Positions 50,670 to 64,000 of a stretch of DNA of 64,000 bases are shown here, one piece after another (positions within the stretch are counted from its first letter, which is position 1; every line of letters starts with the position of its first letter). A program made the translations under genes and the position numbers. Below the pieces are notes generated by a model. It saw nothing but the letters and a program-made list of their open reading frames with translations, did no database searches and was not told the origin of the DNA. The DNA lies in NCBI RefSeq assembly GCF_016808095.1, contig NC_068973.1, positions 1,854,501-1,918,500 on the forward strand, read 5' to 3'. Source of the stretch: Vigna angularis (Eukaryota > Streptophyta > Magnoliopsida > Fabales > Fabaceae).

Positions 50670-52039
50670 GCTTCAATTTTGAATTTTCATTTTTCTTGGC
50701 ATCTTTTGGAATTCGTAAATAACTGATAGTTTTATTTAGTTTTATAGAAATAAAATTTAAATGCATGGACATGTTATTACCCAATTAATTTTATAGTTGT
50801 AGTTAATTTAATAGACTTAATTGCACTATTAATTTTTCAATTTAATGCTTTGCTTCTGAATTTTTTTATGTTATATGTAAGATCTTCTCTCATATTATTA
50901 AGTTTAATTAGAGCGGGAAAAAAACAAGTTTTTATGAAGTTCAAAAAATGAAACATATTTTAAGATTAGAGTATCAATCATAAAATAATATAATTACAAT
51001 ACAAAATTATTGATGAAATAACTTTTTTACTTAAGAAAAAATAATAGTAAATAAAGTGACGTGTATAAAATGAGATTCAAGTTTCAAAAGATTTACAAAA
51101 ATAGAGAATCCATATTCATACACCAATGTCTTGCATGAAGCAAGCAACAATACTATTTATAAACGTAAGTAGGGGAAAACTCAATATCATTATTTATTTA
51201 GGCTCAATAATATTACATATGAGGATTAGATTACTTTATAAGCATTTATATTAAGTTTTCCTTAACATAGATCAACTATTGGAAGGTTTTTTAAGTTCTT
51301 TTGATCAATGAAACATGACTAATTTTTTTTTCATTTCTTCTAAATAAATATATACTTTCAAAAGTAGGATGAAAAATCTAATGGATATCTCATTACTTGA
51401 TTTAAACTTCGAGTTTAAGGTAAACTGTGATATATGGTTCCTACCCATTAAAGTTATTAAAGTTAAGAAGATGATTCAAATTGAGGGTTTAGAATAAACT
51501 TAACAAATTATTATGAAATAATTATTTTTTAACTTATTAAGTCAATATGTGAATATTTTCCAGATATTAATTGTGATGGTATGTGATTATAGACTTGTTA
51601 TGCTTGATAATTGATTCATTAAAAAAAAACTCTTAACTTTTCTCCAACAATAATTATCATCCCAAAATTCAAGTTTTTTTTAGTATGCTTCCATGTTATT
51701 AATAACTATAAAGGAAAAAAAGTCATTACAGAAGTATATTAGTATATTAGAGACATGCATTCATGATTTTCCTACCTGATTCAACATGTCTTTATTTTGT
51801 AATGGTGTTTCATTAATATTGGTTCAATAAAAAAGTTTATTTTTTTTAAGGTTTCATAACATCTGTTTTGTGGGTCATTTAATGATAAGCGTATGAAACA
51901 CTTTAGGTTTCATAAGCTTATATTATATAATAGTTTTGTTTATGTTTTAATTAATAAAGTTAGTATGATAAATGTCTCTCATGTGTCATGATTTTTGTTG
52001 AGTAATCTACATTGTGATTCATATTGTTAATTATATTTG

Positions 52040-52110
<71 letters not shown>

Positions 52111-52599
52111 AAGTAATCTTGTCTAAGATGCATGTGATGTGATGTTGGTTAAGTAAAAATATTCATTTTTAATATAAGATGGTACAACTTTAGTTGTAAA
52201 TTTCAAAGTTTTATTTTTAGTTCTTTGAGAGAGATGAACTTGCTTATATTGAATTATTGATACATTATTAAATTTTTCAGATTTTCAATTTCAATTTTGT
52301 TGCTTAATTTTATGGTGAGTTTGAGGTATTCTTGAATTGTGTCACTCAAATGAACTTGTGTTGAATTCATAGCATAATGTGATGAGCATATAATGATCCA
52401 ATGTTTACAATAAAGTACAAATTTGAGAAATTCATTAGAAAAAAACTATTTTGGATTATAGTAATCGAAGATGTGCACCCTTCTTGTTTGATAAGGTCTT
52501 TTAGTATTATAGAAAGTGAATACAAACTTTCTATTGTTTTGGTTGAGAAGGATAAGAAAATATTGTTGGTTATACGGTGTTGAATAAGATAAGAGTGTC
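50670..52599. other. AT-rich spacer
   Basis: No supported gene; it contains the TA microsatellite at 52041-52105. Confidence 0.45.
52041..52105. repeat. (TA)n microsatellite
   Basis: About 32 TA units, the longest dinucleotide run in the window. Confidence 0.95.
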
Positions 52600-52840
52600 A
52601 ATTGGGTTATAGATAAAGCTCAAAAAGTTTTATATGATGAAGTCTCTAGTAAATAATTTGTATCTAAATAAGCCATTGTGTTTATATAAGATTACTAGTG
52701 AAAAGGCAATTAGTAAACTAGTAGATGAATTCAACATGATGATTCTCAATATGGAGAAAATCAACATGCATATTGACAATAAAGATAAATCATTATTAGT
52801 GTTGTATTTGCTATTAAGGCACGTGATAATTAAAGTCTGA
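52600..52840 (+). pseudogene. degenerate Copia gag remnant
   Basis: The frame at 52634-52840 reads KSLVNNLYLNKPLCLYKI, then KLVDEFNMMILNMEKINMHI and DNKDKSLLVLYLLL, which follows the order of Copia gag proteins (…L…LY..K…LDEFN…L.NI…I.DEDKALLLL…). It has no zinc knuckle and no continuation, and its LTRs were not found. It is an old fragment. Confidence 0.6.
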
Positions 52841-54250
52841 TTACTAAACTTTATTTGGATTTTGGATGTGCATTGGCTAAATATAGTGATAGATAAATTA
52901 TGGATGTCAAAAGCATAATGAGAATACAAACTATAGAGTGTTTAAAATGAAAACTTGTCAAAGGGTAGTTGGACATGTAACCGAAGAAAAAATGTTATAT
53001 GCACAAAGAAGAACTTCTCCTCATACCTCTCTCTACCATGACAAACATTATCAATAACGCTTACCCTTCTAAGGAACACAATGTCTCGGGACACTCCTAT
53101 AAAAAAACATGGATGTTCTTTAACCAAGAACTTAAAATCCTATACCACCTGAACTTAGAGAATTGGGTTCTAACCAAGGGGTCTACCCACTAATACCCTT
53201 CCCTCCTAGGTAACAATGACTCAGCATGTTCTTCAACAGGGTCTTCCATATTCTCTATGATTACCTCCATCTCGAGCCCTATACCACAAGACGACACTGA
53301 CACTTAACTATGAACACTACTATTACTATTTGATGCCTCTCTAGAGCTCGTGTTTGAACCACTATAAGACATACATTTGGACCTATAAGTAATTGATTTT
53401 TCAAGTAATCGACCTTTGAAGGGATGAACTCCTCGTAAAGATGACGACTCTAGAGAAATCTTTTGGAACTTGGTGATGAATTGTGTCAAATGAAGCCCTT
53501 ATTTATAACAATTTTTGTAACGTTTTGCTTGCGCATCCCTCCCCCTCAATCGTTTATATCTATCTAGATCTAATGGCTAAGAGTTACGACTATTCTCCTT
53601 CAAAGAAATGCATCGTTTCATGTACAACACATAAGTCATATTTCTGCACCTCCTTCACCACGACATTCTTGACACTTAATCATTACAACATCTTCGTCAC
53701 TATGTTGCTCAAGGTTAGGGGACTACTATACTTGCAAGGTTACAACTAAAGATACAATTTCTTTTTGCAAAACTCTATAGGACGACTACCAAGTATCGAT
53801 TTTGTGGCTGACAAACTAGAAGTTGAGGACCAACTACCATTTTTTGATTTTCTTAATTTACATGCCTTTAACATGTCATGAAAAAAATTGGGATTGGTGT
53901 ACATGGCTAAGTACTCCTCGAATTTTCCAGTATTGGTCTCGTCCTTGGACAATGTTGCACAATTTACAATTGAATACATCTTAAATGTCGACACTTAAAC
54001 ATGTTTAGTCAGTATGGTATGTGACTACTACTAGGTATCATGGGTGATTACCTATCGATCTATAAGAGCTAATGATGTATTGACTACTTTATAGCTATTA
54101 TAAGGATACTATAAAACACTTGCTCTAATAAGGTAAATGAGCCATTGGACCTAAGTCCATACTCATCCAAGTAAAAGACGACAAACATCATAAATAACAT
54201 TATAAATAACACAATCATCAACGTATTTTATTTATGTTCTCATTAATTAT
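52841..54250. other. probable old retroelement debris
   Basis: Less AT-rich than the surroundings, with broken open frames on both strands (for example 53994-53746 on the minus strand) that I cannot assign. Phrases near 54140-54190 (gagccattggacctaagtccatactcatccaag) resemble plant LTR sequence. No element ends were identified. Confidence 0.35.
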
Positions 54251-55099
54251 GCATTTATTATTCTGCTGATGAGTGTCTTTTGCAAACGCAACCTCATTCA
54301 TTTTAGGAAAGACGAGTAATAAGAAGAACAAAGAACACTTTTTAATACCAAAAGTTGGTGATGTTTGTGGAGTTGTTGAAATCTTTACAAAATACATTAT
54401 CGACTATGTAAGAACAAAATCCATAGTTTTTTCTTTAAAAATGGTTATAGAAAAAGTATATTTAAACAAATTCTAACCTTTGCAAACAAGCTAAAATATC
54501 AAATTTAAATAGTCCAACAAATTAAATTTTTACTTAATAATTATATTTTTATTTCAAAAGTTTATTTTATTTATAATATGAAATTATTATTTTATCAAGA
54601 TATTATATAAAAACACAAGTATGCTAAACATGTATATATATAATATTTAATATTTAATATTAAGAGGGTAAATAACCTATTTCGGTGGAAAAAAATTACC
54701 CATCAGAGTTTTTTGACAAACTTGTTTAATTAGGTATGTTCTTTAAACGTATAAATTTAAAGCTTCTATTGAATAAACCAGACTTTAAATAGATCGATTG
54801 GCTAACAAAATAAAAGGAATTGTTCGCGTATTATTTTCAATATTCAATCTATAGTGATTCTTAAAATTTTTTTTTTACCATTCTCCTAAAACAATGGGCA
54901 GTGAGATCCCGTTACAATTCATTCATTGAAGAAATTGACAAATTAGTTAATTATATTGTAAAACTTTGATGTAAAAAAGGTGAATGATTATATCTTAAGG
55001 AGTAATTTAATATTAAATTACAGAAATAATAAGAATAAATCAAAATATTTATACTTCAATTTTTTTTTAAATTTATTAAAAACCTTTCCCAAGAAAATC
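54251..55099. other. spacer upstream of the FtsH gene
   Basis: AT-rich; it includes the promoter region of the FtsH gene. No clear gene. Confidence 0.4.
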
Positions 55100-56069
55100 A
55101 ATCTCTAAGAGTAAGATCACGAAAATGTACACATTTCCCAGTCACATCCCACTTCTCTTTCTTTCCACGTTTCCATCTGAAACCCAAACACGTCTCTTGC
55201 ACCTCCGTAGCTTCTTCCACTATCTCACTTCTCTTCTTCTCTGTCCCTTCTCCACACTCACTGTCAGATTCTTCGTCTTCTGGTATGTGAGTTCTTCCTT
55301 TGCCCTCTACTCTTCATGGGTCTCTCCCATCTTTCTGTAGTGTTGAGCTCTTCTTGACTGCACCCTTAATTACCAATTTTATATACTTGTTTGTTATGTC
55401 AATAATTTGATTGTTGGAGTTGTTAATGGGGGACCCTTTGAGCCAATGTTTTCATATTTGAAGTTGTTAATGGAGACTGCTTACAACTCCAGAGATTGTG
55501 AGAAAAAGTTTGTTCCGATTGCATATTTGTTTTTGTATATATTTGCAGTATTGGCTCTGGTTTATATTTTTTGTGTGTGTTATTTTCCTGTTAAATTATC
55601 TTGAGTTTCTCCTGTTGATTGGTTTGATAGCATAATAGGTGTCATATGCTAGTATATTTAAGTCGCTACATACCATTAGATTAAGTTTAATATGTATATT
55701 TGATTCACAAGGAAAGGAGAAAAGAGAAGTTTACTGATAACTATTACATGCTGTATATTCTACTCTTATGAATACATTGCTTTCGTAAAAAATGTTGTAT
55801 CCTAAGATCTGAAATTGGCTTCTTGCATGATCCGTCGTCCACTTGTTCGTTCTGCTGAACTTTTGTTCTTCTATAGCTTGTTTCTTTTCATAGCTAGAAT
55901 TTCCAAGGGCACAATTTATGTAGATGAGTTTTTTTTTGAGTTGGTAGACTGAATTTACTGTTGTGGCGTTGTGTAAGAAGGAATTGCTTGACAATCGCCG
56001 ATGCTATTTCTGCGCTATGCTTTTTCCTGCTAATCACAGATATGATCAGTTAAATGACTCATATTTCAG
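55100..56069 (+). other. probable 5' untranslated exon and leader intron of the FtsH gene
   Basis: A pyrimidine-rich, leader-like stretch (about 55100-55282) ends at TTCTG|GTATGTGAG. A matching acceptor, atatttcag, ends at 56069, 18 bases before the FtsH ATG. A leader intron of about 790 bases (55283-56069) is therefore likely. The open frame at 55125-55340 is in the leader and is not a supported gene. Confidence 0.5.
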
Positions 56070-56087
56070 GTCCTCTTCTTGACACGG

Positions 56088-58807
56088 ATGGCAGCATCAT
56101 TGGCATGCCTTGGTGGGAGTGGTTTATATACACAGAGCAATAAAATAATTCTTGGCAAGGAAGTCAATGGAAGACATCTCTTCTCATCTCATAGACTTTC
56201 ATCACTGAATAAGGAATCAAAGACAATATTGGTCAAGGCATCATTGGATCAAAGAAAACATGAACGGAGAAGAGGATTTTTGAAATTGTTGAATGTCGGA
56301 GTTGGCTTACCGGTACTATTAGGAAGTGGGAAAGCTTACGCTGATGAACAAGGGACATCCTCCTCCAGACTGTCTTATTCTAGGTTTCTTGAGTATTTGG
56401 ACAAGGATAGAGTTAAAAAAGTGGATCTGTATGAGAATGGAACCTCGGCTATTGTGGAGGCTGTATCTCCTGAGTTGGGTAATAGAGTGCAGCGAGTGCG
56501 TGTCCAACTTCCCGGACTTAGCCAAGAGCTACTTCAGAAATTCAGGGAAAAGAACATTGACTTTGCCGCACACAATGGCCAAGAAGAGACAGGATCTCCG
56601 TTAGCGAACCTGATTGGGAACCTGGCTTTCCCTCTAATTTTGATTGGAGGATTGTTCTTTCTGTCAAGACGATCATCAGGAGGAGTGGGAGGTCCTGGTG
56701 GATCAGGCTTTCCTCTTGCTTTTGGTCAATCCAAAGCCAAGTTTCAAATGGAGCCTAATACTGGAGTGACATTTGACGATGTTGCTGGAGTGGACGAAGC
56801 CAAACAGGATTTTATGGAGGTGGTGGAATTTCTTAAAAAGCCCGAGAGATTCACTGCTGTTGGGGCTCGCATACCAAAAGGTGTTCTTCTTGTTGGTCCT
56901 CCTGGAACTGGGAAGACACTTTTAGCAAAGGCTATTGCAGGTGAAGCAGGTGTCCCATTTTTTTCAATCTCAGGTTCTGAGTTTGTGGAGATGTTTGTTG
57001 GTGTTGGTGCTTCCCGAGTCCGCGATTTATTCAAGAAGGCCAAAGAGAATGCTCCATGCATTGTTTTTGTTGATGAAATTGATGCTGTTGGAAGGCAAAG
57101 GGGTACTGGAATTGGTGGAGGGAATGATGAAAGAGAACAGACCCTCAACCAACTTTTGACAGAAATGGATGGATTTGAGGGTAATACGGGTATCATTGTC
57201 ATTGCAGCTACTAACAGGGCTGACATTCTTGATTCTGCATTGTTAAGGCCAGGCCGATTTGATAGACAGGTAAGATTATATTAGCTAATGCTTAATACAC
57301 ATTTGTGTGAGCCAATCTCTGAATGTAGTGCTTTTTTGCAGGTGACAGTTGATGTTCCAGATATTCGGGGAAGGACTGAAATTTTAAAGGTTCATGGTAC
57401 CAATAAAAAGTTTGAAGCTGATGTTTCACTTGAAGTAATTGCTATGAGAACACCTGGTTTTAGTGGAGCTGATCTGGCAAACCTGCTGAATGAAGCTGCT
57501 ATCCTAGCTGGTCGTCGCGGAAAGGCAGCTATTTCATCCAAAGAGATTGATGATTCTATTGATAGGATTGTGGCTGGAATGGAAGGAACGGTGATGACAG
57601 ATGGGAAGAGCAAAAGCTTAGTGGCTTATCATGAAGTTGGGCATGCTATTTGTGGGTAAGCCAAAAATCAGGGTGTAGTTCTCTTTTAAGCAAATGTGTA
57701 TGATTTTTAAGTAAATGTGTATGATGGCAATAAAAGCAAGGTGTATATAAGTGCAATCCAGAAAAAAAGTAGTGGTTCTTCTAATGAACAATAAAATTGT
57801 TCTCAAATATCTGTCTGTACTTGCAGAACTTTGACTCCTGGTCATGATCCTGTGCAAAAGGTTACCTTGGTTCCTCGTGGGCAAGCTCGGGGTCTTACCT
57901 GGTTTATTCCTGCTGATGACCCAACGCTGATCTCCAAGCAACAACTCTTCGCAAGAATTGTTGGTGGACTAGGTGGCAGAGCAGCAGAGGAAGTGATTTT
58001 TGGTGAGCCTGAGGTTACAACTGGAGCAGCTGGTGATTTGCAGCAAATAACCAGTTTGGCCAAACAGGTTGGTGTTCATGACTTTATTTTCTGTTGTGAT
58101 GCATCAGTTTTCACTTGTTCTCCTTTCTTTTCTTGTTTGCTTTTGGCGGGGACGGATGGTAGCAGTATTTTAGACTATACAGAATTGGTAGTGCAATATG
58201 AATTTGGATATAATTTATCAGTACATTCAGTATTTTATTTATCTAGATCTAATTAATTGGTGAGAGCTGAAATGGGGTCTTGTCAAAATATTTTTTTTAA
58301 TGCTTAAAACTCAATTCTTGTTTTTAGTTAACTGCAAGAATGACATTTCTTTATTTGGGAGGATGCATTTTTAATACTCATTGTCAAAATAATCTTTCTT
58401 ATTCTCCCTTATTCTTAAGATTACAATTTTTGTTTATCTAATAAATGTAAATGATACTCTTGCAGATGGTAACCACATTCGGAATGTCTGATATTGGTCC
58501 TTGGTCACTCATGGACTCATCGGCTCAAAGTGCAGATGTGATCATGAGAATGATGGCAAGAAACTCAATGTCAGAAAAGCTTGCCGAAGACATTGATGCT
58601 GCTATCAAGAGAATTTCAGATGAAGCATATGAAATTGCATTGAGCCAAATAAGGAACAACCGAGAAGCAATTGATAAGATTGTGGAAGTTCTACTGGAGA
58701 AGGAGACAATGAGTGGAGATGAATTCCGAGCTCTCCTGTCCGAGTTTGTTGAAATTCCTGCTGAAAATCGGGTCCCTCCTTCAATACCCTCACCAATTAC
58801 TGTTTGA
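56088..58807 (+). CDS. FTSH2: chloroplast thylakoid ATP-dependent zinc metalloprotease FtsH, type B (FTSH2/FTSH8-like)
   Basis: Coding exons 56088-57269, 57342-57655, 57827-58067 and 58466-58807 give 692 residues, the usual length for FTSH2/VAR2 and FTSH8. I start at ATG 56088; the frame is open upstream only through a TTG. A Ser/Lys-rich chloroplast transit peptide is followed by a twin-arginine thylakoid signal (RRGFLKLL, ending AYA before DEQ). Then come a lumenal segment, a membrane span (about 175-195), the AAA+ ATPase with GPPGTGKT at 270-277 and DE at 329-330, and the protease site H491-E-V-G-H495. The enzyme degrades damaged photosystem II D1 protein in the thylakoid as a hetero-hexamer of type A and type B subunits. 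All joins keep frame; the Gly codon is split between exons 2 and 3. Whether it is the FTSH2 or FTSH8 orthologue cannot be decided by eye. Confidence 0.95.
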
Positions 58808-59112
58808 ATAGCTTATATGCCACTGAAACGTAGTTTAGCTTTCCACATGTTGGATTTCTGAAATTGTGAAATATTTGTAATATACCATCGATTCCAATTT
58901 TTGTAATGACAAAAGATCCTAGTTTTTCTACGTTTTTCTACGTTGGCAACAGAAAATGTATGTTTCTTCACAATTAGTACATAATGTATCCTTAGTGAAT
59001 AGTAATAATATTAAGACCCATTTTATCATTGTAACTGGTGAGATGTCACATAATATCAGTGTTCTGCTCGAGTTCTCTCTACAGTAGAGAAATGAAAACT
59101 TAATATCTTGCT
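58808..59112. other. 3' region of the FtsH gene
   Basis: The 3' untranslated region and first spacer; nothing further was recognised. Confidence 0.4.
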
Positions 59113-59424
59113 AGATGTCACAAAAGGGTGTTAAATGAGCTTAGGTAGCATAATGATTCAAGTGATGAGGGTCTATTTCAAGCAAATAATTGAATGATTA
59201 TCATTAAAGTCAAAAGTGGTTTAGCAGTAACTTTTTCTGCCCTCTCCATGATCTTGTTGGATATCTATGTCACAGAATGGTGGCAAATATTAGGTAAGGT
59301 TCCATGATGAAATTTAAAGTGATGAGGGGTAATCAAGTAAACAATGGAATGATGTCATGAAAGTCAAAATATGGTGTAGCTGTGATATTTTTGCCCCCTC
59401 CATAACAGTTGGATTGATATAATT
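59113..59424. repeat. diverged tandem duplication, about 150-160 bp per copy
   Basis: Copy 1 starts gatgtcacaaaaggg (59114) and copy 2 tatgtcacagaatgg (59276). Both then run through 'ttaggta…g', 'aagtgatgaggg', 'caagcaaa/caagtaaa', 'gaatgat', 'aaagtcaaaa', 'tttttctgccc/tttttgccccc', 'ctccat' and 'gttgga' in the same order. A third start (gatgtgtcattatggg, 59425) follows. It is non-coding. Confidence 0.65.
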
Positions 59425-62400
59425 GATGTGTCATTATGGGAAAGGGCAATGTTAAGTGATGTACAAGTTTTGGATTGATTCCCCCTCTCCTGCTGATGTT
59501 TGATGTTTCATGACTTGACTACAGGCAGAACAATGTGAGGTGATAGAGAAAGTTTTTGGAAAAGGTTTTGCTATTTACGTCTTCTTACTGTTTCTTATTT
59601 TTAGTGTTTTTAAATAATTAACATTTCTTTAGAAATTTGGTCTCAATCAAATGGAAGAGAAATGCATAGAAGAGAATAGAAACAAATTAAGAGTATTGTA
59701 GAAGAGAACTGCTAATAAACGTAGAAACTAATTCTTTGGACACGAATGCTTTTATTTTGTTTTATTTTAATTTTTTATTTAATTATCATCAAATATAAAA
59801 TTTTACTTTAAATTAAACAATATTTAACAATTAGAAAAATATAAATTAGTGGTATTTTTATGTCAATATTATTTAAAATCCTTTTCAATTTGGTCGATAA
59901 TTTTATTGAGGTGGATAATGTTTTTTTTTTCTGGATTAGTATTGACTAATATTCTATTGATGGCAAAGGTAATTATTCGAGAACAAGATTAAAAAAAATG
60001 ATGATTATACAATAAGTAGAAATAAGGTCAATGTAGAAGTGAAAATCAGAAGATCAAGAACTTGAAAATATATCAAGAAAGATATTTGCAAGACAAAATT
60101 AATATGGGTTTAGGTAGAATTGATGCATCATGAGTGATTTTTGGATGGTTATTGCAAACTATATAATTTTTTATAATTTAATTTTAGCTTAAATGCTATA
60201 AGTAAGAAGATATAAATAGGTTACTTATGTTGAAAAAAAAGTGTATTTAAAACATAAATACTTTAAGAACATGCAAACAAGATAATGATAAATCCAGCGA
60301 GAATGATGGTAGCAATTTGGATCATCGATTTTGTAGATTTCTTTTATAAACTTTTTTATGATAATTTATTTTTTTGCATTTATAAGTTTTAATCCATCTT
60401 CATCTTCACCATTCTTATCTTCATTTTTATCATTTCCACTCACATTTATCCATTTCCATTCTCATCTAAAATAAAAGAAAAATCTAATTATTAAAAGAAA
60501 ATTAATGAATTCGTAATTGTCATCCACATAAAAAAATCAATTCAGTTGATTAAGCATATTCGTGAGATTGATCCATAACACAATCAATTTATATGTCAAT
60601 TTTGTATTAATTATGAAATTTTAAATTAAAATACTGTAATTTAGACTAAACATAAGTTGTTTACTAGTTCTGTTACAAATAATTCATATCGATTTGATTT
60701 CACTTACTAAACACATATTGAATAAAATATCGTGTTAAAATCTTTGAAAAATAATTATTATGAAAAATTATAAGCAAAATTAATAAAAAACAATTCGTTC
60801 ATTATATATTCCAAATTAGTTAATAATAATTTCTACATAAAAAATATTGATTTTTATATATTAGTTTTTTTATACACAGCAAGAAAATCCCAAGCACATT
60901 TTTTTAGCCCAATTTGTAACCTAAAGAAAGACAGAACAAAGATAAACATGAAAATAAAAAATTAACAAAAATTTTCTTTAAAGATAACAACAACATAGCA
61001 AAAATATAAAATTTCCTATAGATTTAAAGTTTTTCAAAAAGCTAAAGGAAAATATTAAATTAGGAAGAAAAAAATTGGTGACATGTTATTTATTAAACAA
61101 TGATATATTCCATCTCCATCCAAAAGTAGATAAACAACTTGAAAACTTTCTTAATGTCTTCACTCTCTTTTTCAAAGATTCATATATAAATACTCAAACA
61201 ATGAAAAAAAATAATGAGAAGACAAATCTGTTAAGAAAATTGTGTGATATTCTAGCCAATTTTTGAGTGTTTTTGCCAAGAAAATTTAAGCTTAAATTTA
61301 TACATTTAGTCTTAACATTTTGATATGAGAACGAAAGATGAAAAGAAAAGGAAAATGAAATGTAACATGGGAATATAATAATTAAAACACTCGAAGAAAA
61401 AGAAAATACATATATTAAAAAATGTCCCTTCTAGTAAAACGAATACCGTACATTATAGGTAATTTTTAAGTTTTAATTAATTAATTAATTAATTAATTAA
61501 TATCTCTAATTGAATTAATTAAAATAATTATTATGCTTACATATTAAATTATGATATTATAATAAAAAATTAAAATTTAATTTGTAAGTATTAATGACTT
61601 AAATTAATTATTAAATATTTGCATTATTAAGTAATATGTTACAGAAATATTATCTTTTAAATTATTCTTTATTGTAATTTTTGATTAGATAAAAAAAATG
61701 TTAATTCGATTTTGAACCACCAATTTGGGAGACTAAACATAACTAATTTAAATAAATGAATAGATTAGAAACTTTAAGCCAACTTACTAGCTTAAACATG
61801 TTTTACCATCATGCTCATGTTAATGATTTAAAAATTTAAGTATGAGTTTAAAATCTCATATTAAATGAAAATAAGAAAATTGAACACTAAAAATCTATAA
61901 ATTTATAGTACTAAAATATTGTATTAGAAATAACGTTAATCTTTTATGTAAATTAAACTTATTTTTTATTAGTATTATAATTCTTTTGAAAATCTCTTCA
62001 CTAATAAATTAAGCTTTAAGCCATAAATATATTTTATTTATTCAATTTATGCTTATTCTTTAAATTCTTAGTCTTATGTAGGCAGAAAAGGTAAGAGTTG
62101 AAGATGTTGAAGTCACAAGCAGGTTGACTAATATTTTCATTCTAATACCACTTTTAAAACTAGAAGAGTACAAATCATTTTTAAATTTAGGCACATTTGT
62201 CTCAGATTTGAAGAACAAAAATGTATCTAAGTCTGATGATTGTTAGTCATCGTATCAACAAGTATACGTTGTGTATGACAATATATCAAAATAAGTTGCT
62301 TTTACATTTTTAAGATGAAAAAAATCACTTTGTTCATAATTTTTTTAACAGGTCGGTTAACAAATTGCATCTATAAGATAGCACAATGTAGACAAAATGA

Positions 62401-64000
62401 TATTTACAAATAATTAACGTCGTAATTAATAAAATTGAGTTTGACCATTTAGATAATTAACTTTATTTTTTCGAGGTTGACCTAGGTTGAGTTACTCTAA
62501 AATAGTGCTAATGATTAATAAACCTTTTCAACATTAATTTGTTCATGTGAGCCAACCAACATGAGGGCCACTTCCTATTTATTATTTAATAAAATCAACA
62601 ATAAATTTTCTAAATTTTTTACTCATTTCTTGTTAGACTAATCCTTAGTCAGCGATTAAGTAGTTAATGATATAAGATTAAATATAACCTATAGCCGAAC
62701 TTTGTTTACATCGTCATATATATGATTAAGATTGTGAGAATAAGTGCTTTGTATTATAATTATTTTTGCAAGCTATCTAAATTAATGTTATTATAAATAT
62801 ATTGCTAAAGAAGTTTAATAAATAATTGTTGTTATAAATATACACACCACAGTCATTGATAGAAAGATTTTTTCCCCATTAACTGAAAAGTCAATTGATT
62901 AATTATTCGATTCATTTAACCCAGAAAGCTTAGTTTGTTAAGAAATCAACAGAGAATCGCTCCAAAACTAATAATGAACCAAGTTGGCAACCAAACAAAA
63001 ACTATTCACTCAATATTTTTTTAATTTAAAAAAAATATCTTTTGGCAAAAAAAACTATTTATTTGTAGGTTGTTGTTATTTAACATCTTGCTATTAGTTT
63101 CTCTTTACAAAACAAATTAATTTAGAATTTTATGTAATTTAATTTTTCTGATTTTGTATTTGAGTACCGAATCTACTAAAGTCAAATTAAGAAATCATAA
63201 ATGGGTATTAATTTTTAATATTATTCCAGTGATCTTATAGGAACGTTTCTCCTTTTATAATTTTATTAATCAGCCTATTCAATTGAAAGAAACACTTGGA
63301 AAAATAACCATATATATCGTTTACATGGCGCAACACTCATCAGACAACGTTAATTTATTGTTCTTGGTCATTGCATCACTCATGATAAAACCAGGTTGGA
63401 ATCGAAGTTATCCCTTCCATGTCATTTTTCATATGGGGAATAAGATTACCACAAAAATAGTGATGCATATGCATTCAATTAATATAAAGGAACAATCCAA
63501 GAAACAAAAACAAGTGGCTGTACTGTATCTAGTAGTTTCTCTCTCCTGGTCTGTGATTTTTTGTCTGTTGTGGGACACTGACAGTGTTCAGCCTTAACGT
63601 TACCCTTTTGGTTTTCTCTTCCTCACGACCTGAAAGTATCTTGTGTTGGATACCTGATGAATCTGAGCTTGCTCTTTGGTTCTGTGGCTGACACCAATCC
63701 GAGGCTAATACTGCTTCTGCTGAACACAGTTTGAGGGTGACAAGTACCAGGTTTTTATGACAGAGGGGAGGTGAGGATTGGTTTTCACCAATTCTTGAAG
63801 TTTTCAATTTTAAATTTGAGATTATTATGATTTGAGTTGAAAATTTTATAATCATATCTGATTAAGAATGTTTTCAGCTAAAAGTTTTGCCTTGACTAAT
63901 TTGAATAATTGTATGATTTTGGCCCAACCGGGGACCAAACTCAGATGCTGGTGTTTTTGGCATATCTGTTAATCCTTAATACAAGCTTTTACTCTACATA
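59425..64000. other. AT-rich spacer to the end of the window
   Basis: No supported gene. Open frames at 61075-61266 and 63283-63597 have no recognisable protein features. It includes a TTAA repeat at 61473-61501. Confidence 0.45.
61473..61501. repeat. (TTAA)n microsatellite
   Basis: Seven tandem TTAA units. Confidence 0.9.

Noticed and set aside
55125..55340. Small gene upstream of FtsH
   Set aside because: It overlaps the pyrimidine-rich leader and the likely 5' splice donor of the FtsH leader intron; the peptide has no recognisable features.
63283..63597. 104-residue open frame near the window end
   Set aside because: No motif, no splice context and no family resemblance that I can recognise.

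Overview
The window is nuclear DNA of a flowering plant, most likely a legume of the bean and cowpea group. The evidence is spliced GT-AG genes, a chloroplast FtsH protease, a PLATZ zinc protein, a plant B3 protein, and dense plant-type LTR retrotransposons and Tourist-like DNA elements in AT-rich spacer. The legume assignment is an inference from protein flavour and repeat style; no search was run.

Layout. 1-2238: AT-rich spacer with old repeat remnants. 2239-7666: a complete Ty3/Gypsy chromovirus with a single open polyprotein, two LTRs with no visible difference and a GTACT target duplication. 9871-10404: a one-exon B3-domain gene. 11458-12283: a Tourist-like element with a doubled 18-bp palindrome. 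13767-14229: a possible second small element. 14230-22990: gene-free AT-rich spacer with microsatellites. 23433-27921: a four-exon PLATZ gene. 27922-32312: spacer with a small inverted-repeat element. 32313-36723: a gag-only, non-autonomous Gypsy-like LTR element whose LTRs are built of higher-order satellite-like repeats. 39118-42651 (minus): eIF4A-III, eight coding exons. 43109-50669: a nested transposon block (two abutting Tourist-like elements, the 5' end of a BAHD acyltransferase gene, and a gag-only Copia-like element inserted next to it). 52600-54250: degenerate retroelement remains. 56088-58807: chloroplast FtsH (FTSH2/FTSH8 type), four coding exons plus a probable leader intron. 58808-64000: spacer.

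The four intact cellular genes (B3, PLATZ, EIF4A3, FTSH) are unrelated and do not form a pathway; this is an ordinary plant gene neighbourhood. What stands out is the mobile DNA: one element that looks capable of movement, two different gag-only families that must rely on proteins supplied in trans, LTRs that differ by exactly one 276-bp repeat unit, and a Tourist-like element whose two arms flank a gene fragment. All boundaries and splice sites were read by eye; identity statements mean that no difference was noticed, not that an alignment was computed.
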